DNA from: a virus
Direction: 5' to 3' (one strand)
IMG/VR virus record: IMGVR_UViG_3300035180_001221
Coordinates: 1-22,616 of that record
DNA length: 22,616 nt
Shown: piece after piece, positions 8,062-15,867 of the stretch
Position numbering within the stretch: position 1 is the stretch's first letter
How the letters are laid out: each line of letters begins with the position of its first letter
The notes under the pieces: generated by a model
What the model was told of the DNA's origin: nothing
What the model saw: the letters and a program-made list of their open reading frames with translations, nothing else
The model's database searches: none
Translations under genes and position numbers: made by a program

Positions 8062-8801
8062 CATTAACATTGGTATCAAATGTTTCAGCAATAGGTCCCG
8101 GATTAACAACGTATTTTCTTGCGTCTGGAGGAACTGCGCCATACATTTATTCCGTACTTCCTATGGGAGCGGGAGGATCAATAAATGCTTCTACGGGACA
8201 ATATTTTTCTCCTATTAATGTTCCTTCTTCTGTTAATAATGCTTACGATACTATTCAAGTCATAGATGCAACAAGTACTCTTTTAACTTTGAAAATACTT
8301 GTAGGAACCGCTCTTACATTATTTTGCGATATTTTACAAAATCAATTAGGTCTTGCTAATGATCATATTTACGTTTGGAATCAAAAATTAATGGAGCCTA
8401 CAGATTATAATCTTTATATTGCAGTAAGTGTTTTTAATTCAAAGCCTTTCGGCAATACAAATTATTTTAATGGTGCGACACAACAATCTATTCAATCAAT
8501 AAACATGCTAGATACATTACAAATAGATGCCATAAGCCGTGGCCCTTCTGCGCGTGATAATAGAGCAAATATTTTAATGGCGTTGAATAGCAATTACTCA
8601 GAACAACAACAAGAATGTAATAGTTTTAAAATTGGGACTTTGCCAGCAAATTCAAGTTTTATAAATTTATCCCACACAGATGGAGCAGCAATTCCCTACC
8701 GTTTTCAAATACAAGTTAATATGCAGTATTTTGTTCAATTAATTCAATCTGTAAATTATTATGATACATTTAATCAATCGACTGTACTGGTTAACCCATA
8801 G
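8058..8801 (+). CDS. Tail terminator-like neck protein with N-terminal BIG/Ig-like domain
   Basis: A 247-residue protein. Residues about 88-247 form the core: DILQNQLGLANDHIYVWNQ, AVSVFNSKPFG, SRGPSARDNRANILMALNS, SEQQQECNSFKIGTLP and AIPYRFQIQVNMQY. I recall these motifs from neck or terminator-like proteins that precede DUF3383 sheaths. Residues 1-82 are an extra beta-sandwich: ASGGTAPYIYSVLPMGAGGS, INASTGQYFSP, then DTIQVIDATS and a final Val/Leu strand. The same module type is found at the C-terminus of the gpJ-like protein (17841-18098). The gene starts within the previous stop and ends 11 bases before the sheath. The role as terminator is inferred from position. Confidence 0.65.
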   Translation: MTLTLVSNVSAIGPGLTTYFLASGGTAPYIYSVLPMGAGGSINASTGQYFSPINVPSSVNNAYDTIQVIDATSTLLTLKILVGTALTLFCDILQNQLGLANDHIYVWNQKLMEPTDYNLYIAVSVFNSKPFGNTNYFNGATQQSIQSINMLDTLQIDAISRGPSARDNRANILMALNSNYSEQQQECNSFKIGTLPANSSFINLSHTDGAAIPYRFQIQVNMQYFVQLIQSVNYYDTFNQSTVLVNP

Positions 8802-8812
8802 GAGTTATAAAT

Positions 8813-10558
8813 ATGACGTCTCTATCAATAGACAATGTAGTTAATGTTTCAGTTGCATCCTCAAATATTGGGGTAAATGCATACAACACAAGCAATTTAG
8901 CAATCATAACAGGTGAAGCAGTTACACAAGCTGTGCAAAACATTACATTTTCAGGTGTAGCGGCAAGTGGCGCATTTGTGTTGCAATTTGGATTATTGAC
9001 AACAGCATCAATTGCATGGAATGCAACTATTTCAACTATACAAAGCGATATTAATGCTTTATCTGGATTAGAAAGCGTTGTTGTAAGTGGTTCAATTGCT
9101 AGTAAAAATTTGACTTTAACTCAACCAGGAAATTTAGGAAAAATTCCATTAGCCATTGTACCAACAAATACTCTTGCTACCTCTGGATCTGTAGCGATTA
9201 CAGTAACTCCTATTAATACTTCAATTGGATGGAGTGGCCAAGCGTTAGGTTATGCTATTTATAATTCACCAACCCAAGTAGGGTTAGATTTCGGAACTTC
9301 GTCTAGAACATTTCAAATGGCTAATGATATATTTGGACAACAGCCAAATATTTTGGCAGGTAGCGGGCAATTAATTGCTATACTTAGTAATGTATCGCAA
9401 CAGACATTAACTCTTTCAGGTATTCCCGCAAGTGGAGCTTTTGAACTAGAATACAATGGAAATACAACTACAAGTCTTTCCTACAACTCAACAGTATCTC
9501 AAATACAAGCAGCGCTTCAATTATTACCAGGACTTGCCGGTGTTCAAGTTATTGGTGGTTTGCCAGGAGAATTATTAACAATAATATTTAATGGGGTATA
9601 TGGAATAGCATTACCTATTACAGTACCAACAAATACTTTAGCAACGTCCGCTCCCGCTGCAATTACGATAACAGTGGCAAGTTTGGTAGTTGGAGAATCA
9701 TACGGAGAAGTTATTAGCCGTACTCAAGGGGTAGTACAATATTTTGGCGTTATGCCAACAGAAACTTTAGCAGTAATAGGGCAAACAGATATGCTTGCCG
9801 CAGCTTCAATTATTTTACCATTAAACTTAATTGGCTTCTTTGTATCATATGATAGTGCTGATTTGCTTCCTGGCGGAATGATTTCTTTGTTAACAACGGG
9901 TTCTTTTCATAATACACGAGGACTTTACTATGGTGATTCATCATTGGTTGGAATTAACGCGGTATTATACATGGCAGCCTACGCCGGTCTTGCTTTATCT
10001 GTAAATTTTAACGGCAGTAATACAACTACTACTATGCACTTAAAAACACTTTTAGGAATTGAACCAGATCCTACAATGACTCAAACTATTCTTAATTTAG
10101 CTAAAATAGCGGGTGCTGATTGTTATGTTTCAATTCAAGGAGATCCTTGCGTATTTATCTCTGGTGCAAATAAATTTTTTGACCAAGTTTATAACCAAGA
10201 ATGGTTTGTTGGGTCATTAAAAGTTGCAGCCTTTAATTATCTTGCTCAAAGTGCAACAAAAGTTCCGCAAACTGAACAAGGTATGGATGGATTAAAAGGG
10301 TCTCAAAGGATTGTTTGTGACCAAGCAGTTACAAATCAATACGCAGCTCCAGGAACATGGACAAGTTCAACTACATTTGGAAATCAAACTTTATTTTATC
10401 AAAATATTTCCCAATTTGGATACTATATTTATTCTCAACCAATTTCACAACAACAGGCAACTGCGCGCGCGGGACGTATAGCGCCTTTAATTCAAATTGC
10501 ATTGAAAGAAGCCGGTGCTATACAAAGTGCAAATATCATTGTTTATATTAATAATTAA
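8813..10558 (+). CDS. Tail sheath protein (DUF3383-type) with two inserted beta modules
   Basis: A 581-residue contractile sheath protein with a GGAG site. Core sheath segments are visible: VNVSVASSNIGVNAYNTSN at the N-terminus, QVGLDFGTSSRTFQMANDIF (about 155-174), GMISLLTTGSFHNTRGLYYG, LVGINAVLYMAAYAGLAL, and a C-terminal IAPLIQIALKEAGAIQSANI. The core is interrupted by two ~90-residue modules related to each other, at residues about 41-135 and 196-281 (VQNITFSGVAASGAFVLQFG and QQTLTLSGIPASGAFELEYN). Removing both leaves a protein of ordinary sheath length. The modules would project from the outside of the tail. The sheath surrounds the tube and contracts on infection. Confidence 0.93.
   Translation: MTSLSIDNVVNVSVASSNIGVNAYNTSNLAIITGEAVTQAVQNITFSGVAASGAFVLQFGLLTTASIAWNATISTIQSDINALSGLESVVVSGSIASKNLTLTQPGNLGKIPLAIVPTNTLATSGSVAITVTPINTSIGWSGQALGYAIYNSPTQVGLDFGTSSRTFQMANDIFGQQPNILAGSGQLIAILSNVSQQTLTLSGIPASGAFELEYNGNTTTSLSYNSTVSQIQAALQLLPGLAGVQVIGGLPGELLTIIFNGVYGIALPITVPTNTLATSAPAAITITVASLVVGESYGEVISRTQGVVQYFGVMPTETLAVIGQTDMLAAASIILPLNLIGFFVSYDSADLLPGGMISLLTTGSFHNTRGLYYGDSSLVGINAVLYMAAYAGLALSVNFNGSNTTTTMHLKTLLGIEPDPTMTQTILNLAKIAGADCYVSIQGDPCVFISGANKFFDQVYNQEWFVGSLKVAAFNYLAQSATKVPQTEQGMDGLKGSQRIVCDQAVTNQYAAPGTWTSSTTFGNQTLFYQNISQFGYYIYSQPISQQQATARAGRIAPLIQIALKEAGAIQSANIIVYINN
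8933..9217 (+). repeat. Inserted beta module, copy A (sheath residues ~41-135)
   Basis: The first of four copies of one protein module in this window. Pattern: SG-x-A/P-x-SG-A/T-F-x-L-x-[FY], an aromatic or Ile strand with N-x-T/D/S, an I-Q-x-x-[LI] helix, a V-x-G strand, and closing beta strands. The closing part NTLATSGSVAITVT is shared with copy B (NTLATSAPAAITIT). Both copies contain the 15 bases GTACCAACAAATACT at 9168 and 9623. Confidence 0.8.
9398..9655 (+). repeat. Inserted beta module, copy B (sheath residues ~196-281)
   Basis: Second copy inside the sheath gene: LSGIPASGAFELEYNG, SLSYNSTVSQIQAALQLLPG, VQVIGG, LLTIIFNG and a closing TNTLATSAPAAITITV. It is separated from copy A by about 60 residues of genuine sheath sequence, so the two were inserted at different loops or moved together with the intervening core. 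Confidence 0.8.
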
Positions 10559-10574
10559 TAAAAAGGAGTAAAAA

Positions 10575-11030
10575 ATGTCAACAACGGCCATGTCTGGGAA
10601 TGATACTATAATTCTCAATAATAGATCGTATGTAGATTTCGGAGACGGAGATGTTGTTGAATTGACATTTCCTAGTGATATTGCCCAAGTAAAAACGGGT
10701 AAAAATGGTAATAGTATTTATGGGTTAAATACTACAGGTTTACAATGTGAAGTTAAAATTAGGCTTATTCGTGGCTCTCCTGATGATATTTTTACAAATA
10801 ATTTACTTGTTCAGCAAAATAATAATTTTGCAGGTTTTCCTTTAATGATTGGACAATTTATTAAGAAAATTGGTGATGGTGCAGGAAATATAACAAGTGA
10901 TACATATATTTTAAGCGGTGGAATTTTTCAAAAACAAGTTGAAGCAAAAAGTAACGTTGAGGGGGATGCCGCTCAATCTATTTCCGTATATATGTTGAAA
11001 TTTTCAAACGCACCAAGAACTTTAACTTAA
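10575..11030 (+). CDS. Tail tube protein
   Basis: A 151-residue protein with an AAAAGGAG site, directly after the sheath gene as in nearly all myophages. The length and pattern fit the tail tube family resembling DUF3277: SYVDFGDGDVVELTFPSDI, GKNGNSIYGLNTTGLQCEVK, LIRGSPDDIFTNNLL, and a C-terminal QKQVEAKSNVEGDAAQSISV. Copies stack as hexameric rings to form the inner tube that carries DNA and holds the tape measure. No inserted module is present, as expected for a protein enclosed by the sheath. Confidence 0.85.
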   Translation: MSTTAMSGNDTIILNNRSYVDFGDGDVVELTFPSDIAQVKTGKNGNSIYGLNTTGLQCEVKIRLIRGSPDDIFTNNLLVQQNNNFAGFPLMIGQFIKKIGDGAGNITSDTYILSGGIFQKQVEAKSNVEGDAAQSISVYMLKFSNAPRTLT

Positions 11031-11037
11031 GGTAAAT

Positions 11038-11436
11038 ATGAAAGAAATTAAATTACCAAGTGGAGCTACATTAAAAATTTCATTAGCTCCATTTGCAGAA
11101 TCAAAATCATTGTATCAAGCAATACTGGAAGAATTAAAATTCACAGATATAACGCCAAGAATGGAAGTTTCTGCGGTATTTAAAAACATTTCTTTTATTG
11201 CATTTTCTAGCAAAAAAATAGAATCATGTGTTGAAACTTGTTTTAAAAGATGTCTATATGATTCTGGAAAAGGTGATTTAAAAATTGATTCACAGACTTT
11301 TGAAAGTGCAGAAAATCGAATTGACTACATTTCTGCTTATACCGCAGTAATCGAGGAAAATATTACGCCTTTTTTGAGCGGCCTTTATGTAGAGTTTCAA
11401 CGGTTTATGCAGAGACTTCCAAGCGTCCCGCAATAG
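11038..11436 (+). CDS. Tail assembly chaperone, zero-frame product (G-like)
   Basis: A 132-residue protein lying between the tube and tape-measure genes, the position of lambda G. It starts at an ATG 8 bases after the tube stop, with a weak aaGGTaa site. It begins with a beta-rich segment (KEIKLPSGATLKISLAPFAE) followed by helices, a layout common in tail assembly chaperones of myophages. Such proteins coat the tape measure while the tube polymerises and are absent from the virion. A slippery heptamer at 11370-11376 allows a -1 shift into a second frame that continues to 11603. Confidence 0.8.
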   Translation: MKEIKLPSGATLKISLAPFAESKSLYQAILEELKFTDITPRMEVSAVFKNISFIAFSSKKIESCVETCFKRCLYDSGKGDLKIDSQTFESAENRIDYISAYTAVIEENITPFLSGLYVEFQRFMQRLPSVPQ

Positions 11437-11603
11437 AGGCCACAGATGATGATTTATTGATATATTTCAGACTTTCTAAAGCGGGTTATGGAACAGTAAA
11501 TCAAATAGAACAATGGGACGCGAGGAAAGTTTTACAGGCACTTAATTATGAAAAGTTTTGTACTGATTATGAAAACAGTTTTATTGAAATAAACAAAAGG
11601 TGA
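11038..11603 (+). CDS. Tail assembly chaperone, -1 frameshift fusion (GT-like)
   Basis: A predicted 188-residue fusion: codons 1-113 in the zero frame, then a -1 slip on T TTT TTG (11370-11376), then 75 codons in the -1 frame, ending at TGA 11601-11603. The -1 frame is open from 11325 to 11603 and has no ATG of its own. It encodes a plausible helical domain (IEATDDDLLIYFRLSKAGYG, VNQIEQWDARKVLQALNYEK) that fills the otherwise empty 171 bases before the tape-measure gene. Lambda and many other tailed phages make a minority fusion product by the same mechanism at the same position. The shift itself has not been shown here; it is inferred from frame, motif and gene order. Confidence 0.75.
11370..11376 (+). 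promoter_or_regulatory. Slippery heptamer T TTT TTG for programmed -1 frameshifting
   Basis: The heptamer fits X XXY YYZ in the zero frame (cct ttt ttg) and lies inside the 112-base overlap in which a -1 shift must occur. A GAGGA at 11353-11357, about 12 bases upstream, could act as a Shine-Dalgarno-like stimulator as in dnaX. I found no convincing strong hairpin downstream by eye; a GCGG/CCGC pairing (11378-11381 with 11428-11431) is weak. Confidence 0.7.
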
Positions 11604-11607
11604 GTAA

Positions 11608-12906
11608 ATGCCAAGTATCTCGGAACTTTTTGTCACACTCGGAGTAAAAGGATCTGAAAAAACTGTTGAAGCTTTTGCGAAAGTTGGAACAGGCATAAAA
11701 AACGTTGCTACTATGTCTTTTGAAGCAAAAGCGGCAATCATTGGGGCTACATATGCTTTGGAACAGCTTATGAGTTCTTCTGCAGAACGTGGTACTGAAT
11801 TATCAAATCTTTCTCAATACCTAGGAATTTCAACAAAACAGCTACAACAATGGCAATTTGCTGCAAGACAAGCGGGAGAATCGGGAGAAGAATTTACCGC
11901 TTCTTTAAAATCAGTTTATGAAAAAATTGCACAAATGCGCATGGGGAAACAAAGACCCGAAGGATTTGCAATATTTTCGCAGGCTGTAGGTGGTTTTGAT
12001 ATTGAAAAATCTTATCATGATATTTTCTACACTCTAAGTAAATTGCAAGAATTTGCAAAATCAAATATTGACACTCTCGTACAAAATCCTGTTTTAAAAT
12101 CATTTGGATTGTCTGAAAATACTATTGCAGCTATGAGAAAAGGCGTTTTTAACACAGTAAATATAAAAAGAGCACCTACATATAATGATCAGGAGATAAA
12201 AAGTCTCAATCAAGTAAAAGTATTATGGGATAATTTAGAAAATAAAGTTGCTATGTTTTTTGGACATTTTACCGCAAAAAACGGAAAAGAAATGATTGAA
12301 AATATTTCTAAAACAGTGGATCAGTTATTTAAAATAGCTGAAGCATTAGAAAAAATATCTTCAAAATTACATGCTATGGATCACATTACGGATGTTTTTA
12401 AAGGATGGTCTGTTTTATTACAAACAGTTTCTGATTTATTAGAAGGAAAATCTACAAAAGAATTAGAAAAAAATAAACTGTTAGGACCGGCAGTTATACA
12501 AGATGAAAAATTATCAGCTCAAAAAAATTTAGAAATGGCTCAAAAAAATATAGAATTTAGTTTAAAAAGAGAACAAATTGGAAATATATTACCATCATTT
12601 TTTGGAAGCATTAGAGATAGTTTATCAAATAGTAAAAGTTATTTGAATCCCGAGCTTGATAAAAGCACAGATTTTAAAGATATATTAAATAATATATTTA
12701 ATTATTTACCAAATAATCAACAGGGAGTAATAACTCCACCTGTTCCTTATACACAAAATTCATCTAATAAAGTTAATAATACTAGCATAAATCAAAATTT
12801 GTATTTTCAACATGAAGGAAAAGAATACGGTCAAATAAAGGAATCTGTGAATAAATCTATAGTTGATGCGTGGAAACAATTATCAGCACAAAGTCAGGCA
12901 ACATAG
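11608..12906 (+). CDS. Tape measure protein (short)
   Basis: A 432-residue, mostly helical protein following the tail assembly chaperone; a GGTGAG site precedes the ATG. N-terminal features are typical of phage tape measures: VTLGVKGSEKTVEAFAKVG, an Ala-rich hydrophobic helix (FEAKAAIIGATYALEQLM), then LSQYLGISTKQLQQWQFAAR, a block common in such proteins. The C-terminus is Asn-rich and ends EYGQIKESVNKSIVDAWKQL. It sets tail length and is expelled during infection. At the usual ~0.15 nm per residue, 432 residues imply a tail of roughly 65 nm, short for a myophage. No peptidase or transglycosylase domain is evident. Confidence 0.86.
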   Translation: MPSISELFVTLGVKGSEKTVEAFAKVGTGIKNVATMSFEAKAAIIGATYALEQLMSSSAERGTELSNLSQYLGISTKQLQQWQFAARQAGESGEEFTASLKSVYEKIAQMRMGKQRPEGFAIFSQAVGGFDIEKSYHDIFYTLSKLQEFAKSNIDTLVQNPVLKSFGLSENTIAAMRKGVFNTVNIKRAPTYNDQEIKSLNQVKVLWDNLENKVAMFFGHFTAKNGKEMIENISKTVDQLFKIAEALEKISSKLHAMDHITDVFKGWSVLLQTVSDLLEGKSTKELEKNKLLGPAVIQDEKLSAQKNLEMAQKNIEFSLKREQIGNILPSFFGSIRDSLSNSKSYLNPELDKSTDFKDILNNIFNYLPNNQQGVITPPVPYTQNSSNKVNNTSINQNLYFQHEGKEYGQIKESVNKSIVDAWKQLSAQSQAT

Positions 12907-12907
12907 T

Positions 12908-13819
12908 ATGTCATTGCCATCATTTAGCCCAAATATCTCTACAGCCTCACCTTTATTATCAAATGTAACGACAACGGCTGCAAATTTAGGAAATTTAGCT
13001 CTTGTTATTCCAAGTAAAACACAAGGATATCAGCCACAAAATCCTCCTAATTCTGATGGTACACCTTCACAAGCTAAACAACCTCCAGCATTTATGTTTG
13101 ATTACGAAGGAGAGCAATCTCTTGAGTTAAATTCTGATATTACAGATCATTACATCGAAGATAATACAGCAATTCAAGACCAGATTGCTCTTAAACCTGT
13201 ACGTGTAACGACAAAAGGTTTTATTTCAGAGTTAAATGATGTCGTTCCAGGAATTTTACAACCATTAAAAACAGTTTCTCAAAAATTAACATCAATAAAT
13301 TCTTATGCTCCTTCTGTCTCTTTAACTGCAACACTTGCATATAACCAAGCATTTCAAGCTTATCAAATTGCAACAAATGCAATAAATTCAGCAATTGCTG
13401 CTTGGGCATCTTTATCAGGAAATGGTACAAGTGTAATTTCTGGTAATTTCCCAATTGCTGTTCAGCCAGCGCAAAATAAACAACAAACAGCATTTCAAAC
13501 ATTTTATGGATATTGGTACAATAGAACATTTTTCACGATACAAACTCCATGGGCTATATTTCAAAATATGGTGATAGAAAAACTTAGGCCAGTTCAAGGA
13601 GAAGATACAAATACTATCTCTACATTTGAATGTATTTTTAAACAAATAAGAACAGCACAATCAGCAACATCTTTACCTCAAAGTTCTGTTTCACAAGGAA
13701 GATTATCTAACCAATCATCTTCAGTAACTAGTCAAGGTATATCAACTCCACCCAATAGATTGTCATTAAGTGACGGATTAAAAGGCCCTACTTCTGCAAG
13801 TTTTCCAGGAGTATTTTAA
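12908..13819 (+). CDS. Dit-like baseplate protein
   Basis: I take the ATG at 12908, one base after the tape-measure stop, giving 303 residues; an earlier in-frame ATG at 12863 lies inside the tape-measure gene without a ribosome site. The central part FDYEGEQSLELNSDITDHYI, ALKPVRVTTKGFISEL and the later FFTIQTPWAIFQNMVIEKL followed by DTNTISTFECIFKQIR resemble the N-terminal domain of Dit-like phage proteins, which form a ring joining tube and baseplate. The N-terminal ~55 residues and the C-terminal ~55 residues are Ser/Pro/Gln-rich and probably disordered. The stop overlaps the next start (TAATG). Confidence 0.75.
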   Translation: MSLPSFSPNISTASPLLSNVTTTAANLGNLALVIPSKTQGYQPQNPPNSDGTPSQAKQPPAFMFDYEGEQSLELNSDITDHYIEDNTAIQDQIALKPVRVTTKGFISELNDVVPGILQPLKTVSQKLTSINSYAPSVSLTATLAYNQAFQAYQIATNAINSAIAAWASLSGNGTSVISGNFPIAVQPAQNKQQTAFQTFYGYWYNRTFFTIQTPWAIFQNMVIEKLRPVQGEDTNTISTFECIFKQIRTAQSATSLPQSSVSQGRLSNQSSSVTSQGISTPPNRLSLSDGLKGPTSASFPGVF

Positions 13820-14172
13820 TGTATTTAATTCAACAACTTACAAATTCACCATTACAAAAGCAAACATTTATTTTATATAATGGAAAAATACTTACAGTAA
13901 CATTTTATTATAGTAATTCACAACAAGGTTGGTTTATAACAAATTTAACGTATGAAAAATTTATCCTAAATGGAATAAGAATAGTAGTAATACCAAATAT
14001 GTTAAATCAATTTATAAATCAAATACCTTTTGGATTGGGATGTTTTACAACATTATTAAGAGAACCAACGCAACAACAAGATTTTTCAAGCGGTAATTTT
14101 AATCTATATATTTTAGACCAAACAGAAATTGACGAATATGCTATATTATTAAGTAATAATGCACCTTCATGA
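13819..14172 (+). CDS. Baseplate plug-like protein (Pam3 gp18 / DUF6983-like)
   Basis: A 117-residue beta-rich protein starting on the last base of the previous stop. The sequence pattern (QTFILYNGKILTVTFYYSNS, GWFITNLTY, LNGIRIVVIPNMLN, PFGLGCFTTLLR, FNLYILDQTEIDEY) fits the short plug proteins found between the Dit-like and hub genes in cyanophage Pam3-type baseplates, which help seal the tube. The identification is from memory of the family pattern and from position. The codon use is very AT-rich, with ATA and TTA frequent. Confidence 0.68.
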   Translation: MYLIQQLTNSPLQKQTFILYNGKILTVTFYYSNSQQGWFITNLTYEKFILNGIRIVVIPNMLNQFINQIPFGLGCFTTLLREPTQQQDFSSGNFNLYILDQTEIDEYAILLSNNAPS

Positions 14173-14181
14173 AAGATTTAA

Positions 14182-15105
14182 ATGGCACAATATAAATTAG
14201 ATAGAAACTATTTTTTAAATATAGAACTTGCTGATAATAGTATCTTGCAAATATTTTTACCATTTACTATTGAATTTAATATAATTAGAAAAAATTTAGG
14301 TGGAATAAATAATTGTAATATAAGAATATATAATTTATCTCCAAAAAATAGAAATTTAATTAGATATGACATGTCTGATTATTCTACAATTAGAAATTTA
14401 AAGTTATATGCAGGATATGGAACAAATCTACCCGTAATATTTATAGGGAATATAAGTCAAGCGTGGTCATTTCGAGAAGGTACTGACTTTATTACTACAA
14501 TCGAATGTTATGACGGAGGAGATGGTTTTATAAATGGTTTAATACCAGGGACAGCGGGATTTCCAGCGGGTACACCATTACAAAGTATTTATAAAAAATT
14601 AATGAGTTACATGCCTAACACAACTTTTGGAGCAATTGGTCCATCATTTATTTATGAAAAAGGCACATCTTCTTTATTAAAAACATCTAGATATACGTCA
14701 TACACTGGAAATGCAGGGGATGTTTTGAGAAATTTAACTGGAAATGCTTTTTTCATAGATAATGGACAAACATATATTTTAGCTGATCATGAATGCATTA
14801 GTGGTAACGTAGCTCTTATTAATAATCAAAGTGGACTTTTAGATACACCTTTAAGAGAAAATAGTATTGTTACTGTTAACATGATTTTTGAGCCTGGAAT
14901 AATTATAGGTCAATTTATAGAATTAAATTCTTCTACATTTCAGGAATTAAATAGTGCAAGTTATAATCAAAATAATAATGTAAATGGTTATTACAAAGTA
15001 ACATCTATGACTCATAAAGCATTAATTTCACCGGCAGTTTGCGGAGATGCCATTACAACCCTAGAATTTTTTTCACCATCAGCGCCTTTAGAAAGAGTAA
15101 CATGA
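14182..15105 (+). CDS. Baseplate hub protein (gp27 / late control D-like)
   Basis: A 307-residue protein. N-terminal NIIRKNLGGINNCNIRIYNL, LKLYAGYGTNLPVIFIGNIS and the following TTIECYDGGDGF are the tandem beta-barrel features of baseplate hub proteins related to T4 gp27 and phage D proteins; the C-terminal domain contains VTVNMIFEPGIIIGQFIEL and GYYKVTSMTH, also family-typical. The hub forms the trimeric platform linking tube to spike. A GAAAGATT precedes the ATG. The stop overlaps the spike start (ATGA at 15102), fitting stoichiometric expression. Confidence 0.86.
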   Translation: MAQYKLDRNYFLNIELADNSILQIFLPFTIEFNIIRKNLGGINNCNIRIYNLSPKNRNLIRYDMSDYSTIRNLKLYAGYGTNLPVIFIGNISQAWSFREGTDFITTIECYDGGDGFINGLIPGTAGFPAGTPLQSIYKKLMSYMPNTTFGAIGPSFIYEKGTSSLLKTSRYTSYTGNAGDVLRNLTGNAFFIDNGQTYILADHECISGNVALINNQSGLLDTPLRENSIVTVNMIFEPGIIIGQFIELNSSTFQELNSASYNQNNNVNGYYKVTSMTHKALISPAVCGDAITTLEFFSPSAPLERVT

Positions 15106-15860
15106 GTGTACCTAGTATAAATCAAAATCTTAATCCTGTCCGTAATCCATCTTTAAAAGATTTGCTTGATTTATACCAAAAACAAACATTATTAAATTTA
15201 AACTGTCATCATTTAGGAACTATTCAAAGTTTTAATCCAGACAATCAAACCGTCCAAGTAACATTAAATTATAAAAAAACATATTTTAAAACAGATTCGA
15301 CTAGTAAACAACATGTGCCTTTTTTAGTAGATTATCCTATTATTGCAGATTGTCCGGTTATTGTTTTGGGAGGAGGAACTTGCCATATTACTTTTCCTAT
15401 TTCAAAAGGAGACCAATGTATATTAATGTTCAACGACAGAGATATTGACAATTGGTACTCTGGATCAACAACAAGTGCTAATCAATCTCCACGGCTTCAT
15501 TCTTTTTCTGATGCTGTAGCACTAATTGGTCCAAATAATTTAAACACAGTTATAGAAAATTATGATGCAATACGTGCTATCATAACAAACGGTACTGTTA
15601 AAAACGGGATTAATCCCCAAACTAACAAATTAACATTAACAAATGGAACTTCTTTGAATACATTATTGCAAAATTTATGTACTCAATTAGAAAATTTAAC
15701 GACAGCTATATCGGCAATTACTGTTATTCCTGGTACATTTAATGTGGCTAGTGTTCCAGTAACAGGAATAAGCGGAATACCAGTAAATTCGGTTGCAATA
15801 ACGACGATAGGAACTAATATCACTAGCATTGCATCTAATATAGCGCAGTTGATTGAGTGA
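15102..15860 (+). CDS. Baseplate central spike protein, Gp138 N-terminal domain type
   Basis: I choose the ATG at 15102, which overlaps the hub stop as ATGA, giving 252 residues; an upstream in-frame ATG at 15039 lies in the hub gene. The OB-fold N-terminal domain is recognisable: LGTIQSFNPDNQTVQVTLNY, PFLVDYPIIADCPVIVLGGG and ITFPISKGDQCILMFNDRDI followed by DNWY, as in the Gp138 N-terminal family of membrane-piercing spikes. A predicted trimeric needle follows, ending with Thr/Ile/Val/Gly-rich repeats (NVASVPVTGISGIPVNSVAI). It would pierce the outer membrane when the sheath contracts, which supports a Gram-negative host. Confidence 0.86.
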   Translation: MSVPSINQNLNPVRNPSLKDLLDLYQKQTLLNLNCHHLGTIQSFNPDNQTVQVTLNYKKTYFKTDSTSKQHVPFLVDYPIIADCPVIVLGGGTCHITFPISKGDQCILMFNDRDIDNWYSGSTTSANQSPRLHSFSDAVALIGPNNLNTVIENYDAIRAIITNGTVKNGINPQTNKLTLTNGTSLNTLLQNLCTQLENLTTAISAITVIPGTFNVASVPVTGISGIPVNSVAITTIGTNITSIASNIAQLIE

Positions 15861-15867
15861 GGTAATA

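Noticed and set aside
10357-10551. 64-codon + strand frame inside the sheath gene
   Set aside because: It is an out-of-frame shadow within the conserved sheath C-terminus and has no recognisable pattern.
12863-12907. Upstream in-frame ATG for the Dit-like gene
   Set aside because: It lies inside the tape-measure gene and lacks a ribosome site; the ATG at 12908 follows the stop directly.
15039-15101. Upstream in-frame ATG for the spike gene
   Set aside because: It is within the hub coding sequence; ATGA coupling at 15102 is far more likely.
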